From Thysanoteuthis rhombus (Eukaryota; Mollusca; Cephalopoda; Oegopsida; Thysanoteuthidae): 64,000 nucleotides of DNA. The position numbers and the translations under genes are program-made. Positions 11,009-23,200 of the stretch are shown one piece after another (the stretch's first letter is position 1; every line of letters begins with the position of its first letter). The notes below the pieces were generated by a model. That model was not told the DNA's origin. It did not search any database and saw only the letters and a program-made list of their open reading frames with translations. Where the stretch lies: positions 29,891,841 through 29,955,840 of the forward strand of contig OY735201.1 in NCBI GenBank assembly GCA_963457665.1, written 5' to 3'.

Positions 11009-12839
11009 GTAAGTAAATATGTTTTTGCTTCATCTACGATCAAAACTTTGAAGCCTTATCAAATCAACACAAGAGTCAGTGATTTGGTACAATTGAACAG
11101 AAAGGTACCAGGCCCCAGCCTACCGTCGTAAGTAATTGAGTTTTTGCTCCAATTTCGTCTAAAAATGGAAGTTATTTGATTCAGGCGGAAGTTGTCGATG
11201 TAATATACTAATTATTTCAGAGCAGAAATTATTTTCGACTTACATATATGTATAAGTATAAAGTTGTATTTCTATGTACGCTATGTCATCTTATTAAATA
11301 AGAGCCAATGTGCCTTTTTTGCCCAATGGTTGGTTTCCATAATGCTAAAACAAACAGAGAAATCAGAGGCCTCTGTCTATGCGGTGGCATATGCTAAAGC
11401 ATGCAAATATGGATGTGTGTGTGTTTGTGTCTCGATTAATGCTACTGCTCCTGCTGATTTGTAGCAGACTGAAAACAAATTGAGGCATCTCTCATTTTTC
11501 ATGGATAAAACGAATTTTTTTCTCATACTAAGAAAGAAATTCAATCTGTTTTCTAATAATTTATAAACAATAATACCACGGCGAACGAAAAATATTTTTT
11601 GGTACTCACAGAGAATATCTGAGCAGATTGAGGCTTTTTTTATATTTTCGAAAAATAAATATCGAATCCGCTATAATTGACGCAACTGTCACCAAAAAAA
11701 TGGAGTCAAATTTTGTGATTTAAAATGTTTTCTGTATGTTTCACTGTATTTATCTATTTATTCGTACATTCGTAATTTGGGGATGGTGAAGTGTTCGTTT
11801 CAAACTAGTTTGAACAGTGCTCTGTAAGTGTAACCCAGACAAGACTATATGTTTATATGTTCGGTGGGTCAAAATTCCCCACCCTATTCAAAATTTGAAA
11901 TACTTTTTGATAAAATGGCATAAAATTTTCTCTCCAGATATATTTGTTTGGGACCTTGAAAATCCCTATGAACTATGCAAATGTGAGAATTAACATCCCA
12001 CAAATGCCTTTCATTTTCAGCTTCGCAAATTATTTTCACGTTGATCAGAAATTAACTATGCACCACTTTTGCCAGATTCGACCACTCTCAACTTTTTTTT
12101 CCTCTGGGGTTGTCTAGGAGAAATAGGGCATTCGGATCAGGAGCATTGCCAGCTGTCATTTCTTAAAAATGATTCGACACTGAAAAGCTGGAAATGGAAA
12201 GCAATTACGGAATGCTTGCTTTTTTCCAAAATTAGTTCAAACAAATTCCAAAGGTTCAAAAATTTCATTACGTTTTTATCGAAATGGTTATTCAAATTTT
12301 AAAATGGAGAGTGACTTTTGAGTCACCCTATGAAAACCTCAGGCAAAATGATATCGTTTTATTTTTTCAATTATTGATTTCTGTTCTCGTCTGATGATTT
12401 CTGTTTTTTGTCTAAATAAACAAAAGTCATTGGTCGTGACAGGGTCAATCGTTATGAAGCAGTAAGAGCGAAAGATGGAGCTTATTTGCAGTCCAGGTCG
12501 AACAACCTGTTACCCACTATTACATATATGCATATAAAATTTCAAAAAATCTATTGAAAAAGTTTTCTAATGCTTAGCTTTTTAAGCTGTGAAGCTTCCT
12601 AGACTATATATATGTATGTGTGTGTGTTCCATCGGAATAAAGCCATCTGGTGGATGAGGAATTTCTGTGAGGAATTTCTGAGTAAATAGATAATCGCTTA
12701 AATTCAGCCTTTCTGACTGTCCAGTTCCGTAGTCCAGAGGTAAGATATCGGCCTGATGTGAAGGTTTCAATTCGGCCTTGCGGTACTAGATGGGATAAAA
12801 ACACTGAAGAGATGTAATACATCGAAACAGCTGTCTGAC

Positions 12840-12885
<46 letters not shown>

Positions 12886-12965
12886 TGGTACCAGACAGTT
12901 CAAGTGATTTGACCCCGAAAAAAATGATTACCTTGACACCTTGTCTCGTTCACGGAATACCCTTG

Positions 12966-13003
<38 letters not shown>

Positions 13004-14035
13004 CATGAAGTCGGAGACTTTACGTCATGTGGCTCAACTAGCTGGGTCAGCCATGCTGCTGGGAAAGGGACGGCTAACACCCATAGTTAGCTCAGGTTTC
13101 GACCAGGAGAGAGAAACTCTTGTCAAACTTTCAACTTAAGGGTGTTGCTTTTTTCACCATCTTGGTTTGCATGCAAACCTTTTGGTTTGAAGTGTACATG
13201 TTCAACTTTACTCAGTACTCCATTGCAAAGAGCTTATGGCTTTTCAAGTACAGTACCAACCGATTTTGCTTCTTAAATAACCTGGAAAGCCGGATCTCTG
13301 TTCGTGGGTCCAGGTCATTATATACGAACATGTACTATCCCAAGTTAGGTTTTGTAAATACACATGGACAAGATTTGAAAATGCCAAAATTGGCTTTCTT
13401 TTGAAAATGTTAAGATTGACTTGATTTTTAATTGACCTTTATTTGTCATCAGAGATAACAATCGCTATCTTATGTTTATCAAGGAGTCAAGTTATTCTTG
13501 TGTACATATTTGAAGTTCGGAGGATGCAGCCGTCTTCTTCAGATTAGACAATGTCAAAATTGACCTGACACTGAAGTGACACTGAGAGGTAACCAGGAGT
13601 CATTGCCAACCTATCCAATGTTCAGCTTGGGATCTACATTCCCCTTGTCCACCAATTTGGAGCGCGTAGGATGTCTTCATTAGATTTGAAAACGCCAAAA
13701 TTGATCTTTTTAGAAAATGCCGAAAATGACCTAACCTAAAATTGACCTTTCGATGTCACCAGAGGTCAGCACCATCGATAATATTTTTAACTCGGGGCCA
13801 AGTTACCCTTGAACTTTAATTTACTGGTCGTAGGGTACAGACTTAGATTTGAAAAAGCAAAAATTGATCTGACCCCAAATTGTCATTTGAAGGTTACCAG
13901 GTGACATCGCCATTTATCTTCTGTTTTTCCAGGGATCAAGTTACTCTTATACACCAATTTCCAGCATTAGGAATCTATTAGATGAAAAGTTAGTTAGAAA
14001 CAATGAAACCTCGACTTTAAAGTATATTTTGTAGC

Positions 14036-14080
<45 letters not shown>

Positions 14081-14326
14081 TAGATGCGTGTGTTTATATC
14101 AATTCATACATATATACAATGAGTGCAAAAATTGTCCGATACATTTCGAAAAGATTATTCCAACACCTTCAAAACTGACTGAATTTGGACTAAATATTAA
14201 TTATTGTTCAATATCTTTTTTTTTTTTTTCGATTTTTTAATCTTTGGTCAACATTCAGTTAATTTTAAAGCTTTATGAGGTTGTTAAAATGATTTTTTCA
14301 AAATTCTTCGCATACTTTTGATACCT

Positions 14327-14381
<55 letters not shown>

Positions 14382-17300
14382 TGACTAGTGATCAAAATTT
14401 CGGTAAAGTATAAAACAACTCTTGTCTCCCAAATGTCTTACTCCCCAGATTTGGTCTCTTCCGACATTTTTTGATCCCGAAGCTGGAATCCACACTGAAA
14501 AAAAAATCGTCGATTGAAGAAAATGTATCATGAGACATGAATACTACCGCTTAAAATGATCCACTTGAAATGCCTTATTGGGATTGGGGAGAAGAGGGTT
14601 TTTTAGAGAGAGATATGTCTCATAAAGTTGTTGGTAAAGCAATACATGTGTATGTGTGTATGTGCGCATGCGTGACATGCCTAATCCTGTTGTCAGTCTG
14701 TCTTTATCCTCAATGTAGATGCCGTAATCAAATATTCGATGAGTCGGATCTCCCTACAGCAGCCGTGATCATTCCATTCCACAATGAGTGGCCGAGCATC
14801 TTACTCCGGACAATCTACAGCCTCATCAACCGCACCCCACGACGGTTGCTAAAGGAGATTATTTTGGTTGACGATGCCAGCACCCTGGGTAAGCAGTAGA
14901 TTCTCTCTTCTGTTCCTCTTCATCTCTCAAGCAGGATTGTTGTTACAAAACAGGAATTAGCTCAGTGTACATAACTAAACCCAAAGTCATGCCAGCTTCA
15001 CGCGTATCTGTTCATGAGAACGCATACATCAACCAACATCACATTATTAACCAAAATAAGTTAAATTATAATCATTATACAAGGGAGGTAAATGTGTAAT
15101 TTTCGATTTAGCATTATTCAAACTATTCTCCAAAATTTAATCAGTTCTTCCTTAGCCCATGGTCATATTTTCCACAAAATAGCATTGAAGTTCATTGAGT
15201 AATTTTGAACATATCGTACTGACAGAAAAGAAACATGAATGAACACATAAATATATTTGAAAAGAGGTGAAAAAAAAATTGAATTCACCAAAATATAGTC
15301 AATTCTTCCTTAGCACATGACTCGCTTTTCACCAAATTTCATTGAAATTAACTGATAACTTTTTTGCTGTCAGAGGTGAATAGCTCGTCAAACAAGAAAT
15401 CAATCAAGTGAAGTACGTGTTACGCTCAGTCTGATCCATCAAAATATTTTAAAAAATGATAACCTAATGAGAATTGACCTTATTTGCAATAACCTGTGAG
15501 ATAACCCAAGCGATCATAGCTTTACGGTAGGTGCCCAGTTGATCAAAAATAATGTCCTTTTCCGTAAGTTGGTGGTCTCTTGGGTGTTGACAATTGTTGA
15601 GAATATAGTAGATATCGCTCATCATGCAGTCATACACACGCCCACTTTCTGACCATGTCGTCGGAAGATTCATCCTTCTTTAGTGTAACCACCATTCCCC
15701 CATGGATCTCCTTGGATGATAAGCCCCTTGATACCGAGATAACGTATGACTGCACGATGAATGATATTGTCCATTTTCTCAACGATTGATGACTCCCAAG
15801 TTTCAGATTAACAAAAAACAAAAAAAATTCAATTTTTATGATTTTCTGTGGAATCATTTATAGAGTTGAGCTGTTGTGAATCATGTCCTTGCACTTTTGG
15901 CCAGGAACTTATCAGTCAGTTTTCGTATGGTTTTGATTTCTATTACAGAGTCATTGAAGGAAACTTTGGACAAATACATCGATACTCATTTTCCTCGAAA
16001 CCTGATCAAGATGGTTCGTTTGGATAAACGTTCTGGTTTGATCAATGCTCGCCTCAAGGGATTGGATCAGGTCTCAGCAGAAGTTGTGTGCATTTTTGAT
16101 AGTCACATGGAAGTCAATATGGACTGGTAAAGAAGACATTCTTTTTCTTTTGCTCTTTATCATTATTGGTAGTGTATATTTGTGACAGCAGAAGTTGTGT
16201 GCATTTTTGATAGTCACATGGAAGTCAATATGGACTGGTAAAGAAGACATTCTTTTTCTTTGGCTTTTTATCATTATTGGTTGTGTATATTTGTGACAGC
16301 AGAAGTTGTGTGCATTTTTGATAGTCACATGGAAGTCAATATTGACATTCTTTTTCTTTTGCTCTTTATAGTTATTGGTAGTGTATATTTGTGACAATCA
16401 CATGGGAGTCAATATTGATTGGTGAGGGAGATATTCTCTTCTTTTGCTCTCTATCGTCAGAGCTGGCTTTGTTCTCGGATTTTTGCTTTATCTTTATTTC
16501 ACGTTTACAAAAAATGACCAAAAGCGAAAATAGCGATCTAAGTTTTTTTTTCCACAGAAGACTGTTGTGAAGGCAGCTAGTGCCAACTCTCTCCCTTTTC
16601 CTACGCTCCAGTATCCTGTAACTCCCATCATGCCAACTTCCAACGACTCAGTTAAACATACCATCATTACAAATTTGTGGATCTGGGAATGATCAAACAT
16701 TTTTCCCATAAAATATATGGTAATCGCTCATTTGTTAGTGTTTCTCTGAATTTTTGAGATGAGGTATTATTATTATTTCTATTATTATTCGGACTATCCT
16801 CATCTTGGTTGTTTTTCATACAACGTTTCGGCTGTTGTACTCTACGGCCTTCATCAGGTATCATCTGGTAGGTGTGGGGAAGTAACGAACTGAACCCTTT
16901 ATTTAACCGACGGGGGTATATTGACCGCACTCCCCTCTTAGCATTCGTAGTATTATTATTGTCTCACACTGGGACTGAACCTAGAACCATTGGATTACTT
17001 GCAGTAATTCTGTCTGATTCTGTAACCACTACGCTATGTGTCCATGTTTGTTTACGCCATTTTAGTTTACAATATTTATATTTAGGATTGCTCTGATTCT
17101 GAATATCAGTGAAAACATGTAGACCTTTGTTTGTCAGTACTTGTAAATACATGAGCTGACACTTAAAACTGTAAGTGATGTTCTTTGTATTGATATATAC
17201 GAAATACCCTGTCGTTTGATTCGTAAACTGCAAAAAGGGTTCTCGGATAACTTCCCCCGTGGATTATTGCCACCGAATAATTACCCCTTGACAATGGCAC

Positions 17301-20182
17301 AGCAACTATGAAGCCAAAGTTAAATCAAATGTAAAAGATTACAATGCAAATGGCCACAAAAGTGAATTATCAGGAAACAATTGTCAAGAATCAATTATCG
17401 GCGGGGGGCAGTTATCCAGGGAGGAAGGTGTCGTAATACCCTGCCAAAAGTGCCTTCTTGAACTGCAACGTATTCTAAATTGTGTTTTATTTTTTTCCAG
17501 GCTGCAACCACTTCTAGTCGAAATTAAGAAAAACCGCATGACGGTGGCAATGTCTCAATTGGATTATATTCGTGCCGATACTTTATTGTATTACTTCGAC
17601 AGGGATTACAAACCCCGATATGGTTTTGATTGGAAACTTGTATTTTTTGAAAGTTACTTCCGAAATGACCAAATGGATGGCAGAGATCTCACAGGCGCTT
17701 TTCCGTAAGTGTATCTACTAGGTGTGTGTGCGTCCGTGCATGTGTTCGTATAGAGTCAATTGTGGTTGAAGTCAAGCTCATTCATCTCATAGGAAATGTA
17801 AAAGTAAATTAAACTAAATTACCAATAGATACAAGAAGTCTATTGTCTATTCTATTGTAGCCATACACTTTACCTAATATTCTCGACTGGGGGTATGCCA
17901 AAGGCCACTGGGCAGGACAAACGGGTACGCCGGAAGAAAAAGTTTGAGAACCCTAAAAATATAAGAATAGGCTTCTGTGGCCTCCAGGTTGGGAACAGTC
18001 CCGAAAATCTCCCAGTATATATCTGACAGAAAGCTGTTATTTTAGATGGGCGGAAAGAAAATAAAGTTTAGATGGGCGGAAAGAAAATAAAAGATATATT
18101 TTCAAACGAATTGATTTTGATAACTTTTTGAAAAATTCTATTGAGTTAGAAAATGTTGGCTTTTATCAGCTATTGGCTGAATAATTTCAGGGTTGTTTTT
18201 TTTGCGGGGGGGTCCAGGAAAATTTTGTTTTTGTAAATTTTGAACATTTAGCTTTTAATCGACGTGAATGGATTGGTCTCTAAGCTTGTTAACCAGTAAA
18301 TGCAAAATATACAGTATTTTGTATTTCATTACATACAAGCAATAAAAAAAAAACATATACATTCTACACACACACATCCACACACATCCACACAGAATCA
18401 TGCTACCTACCCAGATATCCACATACAAAAATGCTGCTCAATGTTTTCGATATTTCATAAGTACAACACAATTGCAAAATTACTTGAATACCGCCTTTTT
18501 TATGGCAATGATAAAATGTAATAAATGAGAATCTATGGTTTAACCTTATCATTAATTTTGACTAGCTTTTCCCCTTCATCCTTACTTTCAGTTGCTTTTT
18601 ATCACAACTTTGAATCAGACCGTAATCCTACGGCAACAATTTAACAGCGGAATCGGAAAAAAAAATCAATCCAACGATGAGAATCGAAATCGAGTTAGGC
18701 TTAAGGTGTAAAATAATCTTCCGTTCAACTATAAAGTCCCGTTGGCTGAATGGTTAAAAATGATCAGGCGTATAATGGACCAACTCTGGTTTGCTCTTTA
18801 TTTCCCGATTGCCCTGTATTTTTTCCCTCTGTCTAAGAATTTCGGAGAGATATACGTATGGAAAGGTGGATTGAACATAGACCCACACATAAAGCCATCT
18901 GACATTCAGTACATACATATATATTCTGTCGATGTTTTGCAAGTTTTGTAAACGTACTCAACATATTCTGGTGGGATTTAGTTATCTTAGAAATATAATA
19001 CACAATCATAAGACAAATCATCTCGACCGTACACAAGACTAAACTGACGACTTGCTACGACGATTTATCTCGTCTGGGACGTTGGATTCGTTACTTGCGA
19101 ATACGAATTATCTCGTTCGTTGCTCTGAACTGACGACCTCCCTAAGACGTGTTATCTCGTACAAAGTAACTTGCAGGTTAATGGCATATTATGCTATGCA
19201 GTCTCAACGACAATTGCTAGTGTTTGGCATCCAATGGGGATCGAACCCGCTACTGTAATGATAGTGTATGAACAAAGCCCTTTAACCACTGCTCGATGAT
19301 AACATGATTTGAATGCGTAGTGAGCATCTCACCTGTTAGCACTAAAGTGATTATTTTAGCGTAGTACAGCACAAGGCAATAAGTGTGGGGCATCAGTTAG
19401 AATTATCTCACTGCAGTATTGATAGCTGAGAAGCTATTGCACCCCAGGGTTGGGGTGAATTGCCCCAGCAAAAGATGCAACAGAGTTTGCTGCTCGAGAA
19501 TCGGGCTACACAATCACAGCTAAGCAGGTGACCTATATTAGCACAGTTGTCATCACTGTTATTTCTCAAAGTAATTCGCTAGTGAGCCGAATTCGATTTT
19601 CACGAGGTACCTCACTTAAATGGCCTTGTGCTATACCTTTCGTCTGGTTTCTTCTCAGCAGTTTCATTTTTCAGATTACGAAAGTGATTCGTTGAAATAA
19701 GTAAAAGAAAAATAACATCCAATTTATAATCAAATTTTACGACTACATCTTACCTACATCTTATTTTTTAGTTGTTTTTTATCGCAAAAAATCAAGATGA
19801 AGTTTAAAAGTGACCATAAAGAAATTACGTAATATAGTAATATGTTTCAACAAACAAAAAATGAATTTAAAGAATTTGCCTCTTCGTTTTAACATTTTGG
19901 GACTTCCTGCACTGCCTTAGAGGTGTGGTAATGGTAGGAGCTGGATTTGCAGTGAATACTGAATATTTCAAAGAGATTGGTACTTATGACACAGGAATGA
20001 AGATCTGGGGTGGAGAAAATCTTGAACTGTCATGGCGGGTAAGCAAATTTTCTGCTCACTTTTTTTTTTTTAATTCTCCATCAAGCCGAAAAATTTTCAA
20101 GTATTTTCAGCAAAATAAAAAGTGTGAATCTAATTTTTCCATTCAAAGAGTTTTGAGGGAAAGTTGTTTTTTTTAATTTTGC

Positions 20183-20254
<72 letters not shown>

Positions 20255-23200
20255 CTCTCTCTCTAACATATATACTTTCTGCAATTTTGGGACTGTTGCA
20301 AGTGTGCAAATGATTATTGGCACTACCTTCGCTATCATAATTTTCGTTCTATCAGTATTAGTAACAGCAATATCATTGTCAAATCCCTACTATTGAATTT
20401 TGACTTTATTTTTGTATCTAACAACAATTATGGATGACAATGACCCGACCAAAAACCAGTGAAGCCCTACAGGAATAACGGGGACACAGTGACGTATGGA
20501 AAAACTGATGATGAATTCACCCCCACTTCTAAAGCCCAACTCAGATCTACTTGTGTTGCAGAAGGATAGGGACTATTAACATAGGGGTTTCAGTTAGACA
20601 CGCAGTTTTGGAATAATATTGTATAGAGTAATTAATTCTGTTTTCTTTACCTTTTAGATTTTGATAAAGCAAGGAAATTTGACCCTAAGGCAGCTAAGCT
20701 CGTCTTGATTTATTTTGCCTTAGATTTATTATGGCACAAAGAAATCGAGGGAAAATGAAGGGTGAGGTCTCGTAGCTCAGTCAGTAAAAGCAGCTATCAC
20801 AGATAATCTGTCTTCCCTGGGTCAAATAAAATATAGGATGAGATGAATACTAGTTTAATTAATTATAGTAATAATTTTCACACTTTTCTTCTAACGTCAA
20901 CATCACACTGTGATTCGCTCCGACGCGAAAAAACTTTTCTCCATCATTATTTCCGGGAGCAGATTCAGTAGTTTGAGCGGGGTAGGGTCCAAACAGAAAA
21001 TTATTTTTACAAATAAATTTGTGGAAAAGAAAAAGCATTTCAAACATCTAAAGCAAGAAAGTAATCTGCGATCCGGTATTTTTTTCACTTTCATTCAAGT
21101 CGTAAATTTTTAGCAGGCATTATTTCATTCACATTTCAGTTGTAACTTTTTAGCCGTGGCACGACTATTCATCTAACGACTTCAATAATCTGGATTGGTC
21201 AGTTTTTTCTGAAAAATATCAAGTTCTGCTGAATTTATGTCAGTGAACATCATTATAAACAATAAAATGAAATTTGTTTTGCTTGCAGGCGTCCATGCAT
21301 GCTGGTCAATTGGTCTACTCACTATCTTTGTATATCGCTCATATGGTGCGAGAACTTTCTTATCAGTTCTGTGTTCTGGGATGCTTCAAGTAGTTACTTT
21401 CTTCTTTCCGGATTTCTTCTCTGCATGCATTTGAGTCAACATCGCAATACTCATTATAAACAACAAAATGAAATCTTTTCCCATGGTTTTTGTCCGATAT
21501 GTGTCCACGTGTAATGGTCGGTTAATCCGCTCACTGTGCCCTCATATCGGTCATATGGTAGGGGAACAACCTTATCGATCCGTGTTCTGGGCTGCTTCAA
21601 GTAGTTACTTTTTCTCTTTTTAGATTTCCTCTTCTCATCCAAGTCAGTTGATTTCGTAGTACTTATTATAAATAACAAAATGAAATCTTTTCTTTTGCAG
21701 GTGACCACGTGTGGTGGTCAGTTAGTCCACTCACTGTCTTCCCGTATCGATCATATATACGGGAACAACCTTATCAATCTGTGTTCTAGGCTGCTTCAAG
21801 TAGTTACTTTTTCTCTTTTCAGATATCCTTTTCGCATTCATGTCAGACAACGTTGTGATTTTCATTATAAACAAAATGGGATTTCTTTTTGTCTCGCTTT
21901 TCCTTTCTTAGGTGTCCATGTGTGGTGGTCAGTTGGTCCACTCGTTGTGTTCCCATATTGGTCATATCGCTCGAGCACAGCCTTATCAATTCCCTGAAGG
22001 TAGGAAAGAGACGGAACTATTTAATTACAAACGCGCTATTGATGTGTGGCTGGGACCCTACAAAAAATATGTCTACAATGCTCATCCAGCTTTGAAGGTT
22101 AGTGTGCTGCGATTAGTAGTAAGACATTATTTATTCTTACTTTCTAATTTACTAAGTAATATTCTCACAGACTTTGTGAGATTGTCACCAGCGAACAAAA
22201 ATTCATTCAAATAATATATGAAGTAAGGGCCGTATCTGTCACGCTTATACTATTGCTAACAGCCATCACCCCAACACCCTCCTATTGAAGCTAAAAGAGT
22301 TATATGTACTCACTCGTGTCTGTCGGTACGCTTATCTATTTTTCCACACAACAACTCCCAAAGCTCTCGATGTATTTCAATGTTACTTTCCAGAATGCTA
22401 GGCCTTGGGGTAGGAAAGAATTGGTAAAATTTGGGGGCGGATCCAATATTTTTTCTACTGAGATATATTTTTTTCTATTTCTTCTTTTTTTTTTTTTCAT
22501 GCATTATGTATTCAGTTATGTCTGTCCATACAACATCCCAAAAGTTGTAAATTAATTTCTTCGTGTGAAATATTGATTGAATTTTGGTTTGGATCCGGAA
22601 ATATATTTCGATTGGGAGATTTATTTTATATTGAGAAAGTAGTCCAACAATAGAAAAAAAAAGTCGAAACTTACAGTTACCTCTCCTACACCGTAGCTAT
22701 ATATGAACCGTTTTTCATTCAGATTATTTTTTTTATTTAGTATATGGCGTTGGCGTTGGCGTTGGCGTTGGTGCGTGCTTTATAGTTTATTTTATCATCC
22801 CAACAGGAGGATTTTTCTTTTAAAACTTTTTTGTCGCAGATTTTCCGAATATTATCCCTACCACTGTTAACAAACTTGTATTATATTTATTAAACCTATC
22901 AACCATGGAGTGGTGAAAATGAGAGGGTATGAAAAGGTACAGTGTAAATAGGCACACGACCCGGAGGGGCAACGACCCACCCCCCGCAAAATTTGAGCAA
23001 ACAAGTGCATGGCACACCTTGAAGCCTTATTGCGTAGGCTGGAGGGATAGCCAAGCCATTAATTATTCACAACCAGTGATGGGAAACGGTTTGAGGAGAT
23101 AGGTACACGGTAATACAAGGTGTTGGTGACTAGGCATACACTAACATCTCCATTGGTAGACACTGAACTTACAAAAAGATCTGTAATTGAGAAGTAGGTG

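Noticed and set aside
14570-14718. Upstream extension of exon 2 frame (MPYWDWGEEGF...) as coding
   Set aside because: The CAATGTAG acceptor at 14718 gives the correct phase and restores the conserved PDSRPLAC junction; the upstream part is intron.
16074-16397. 107-codon minus-strand ORF with internal repeats (HIDFHVTIKNAHNFC)
   Set aside because: Antisense of the exon 3 edge array. The 111-base period is divisible by three, so the frame stays open by chance.
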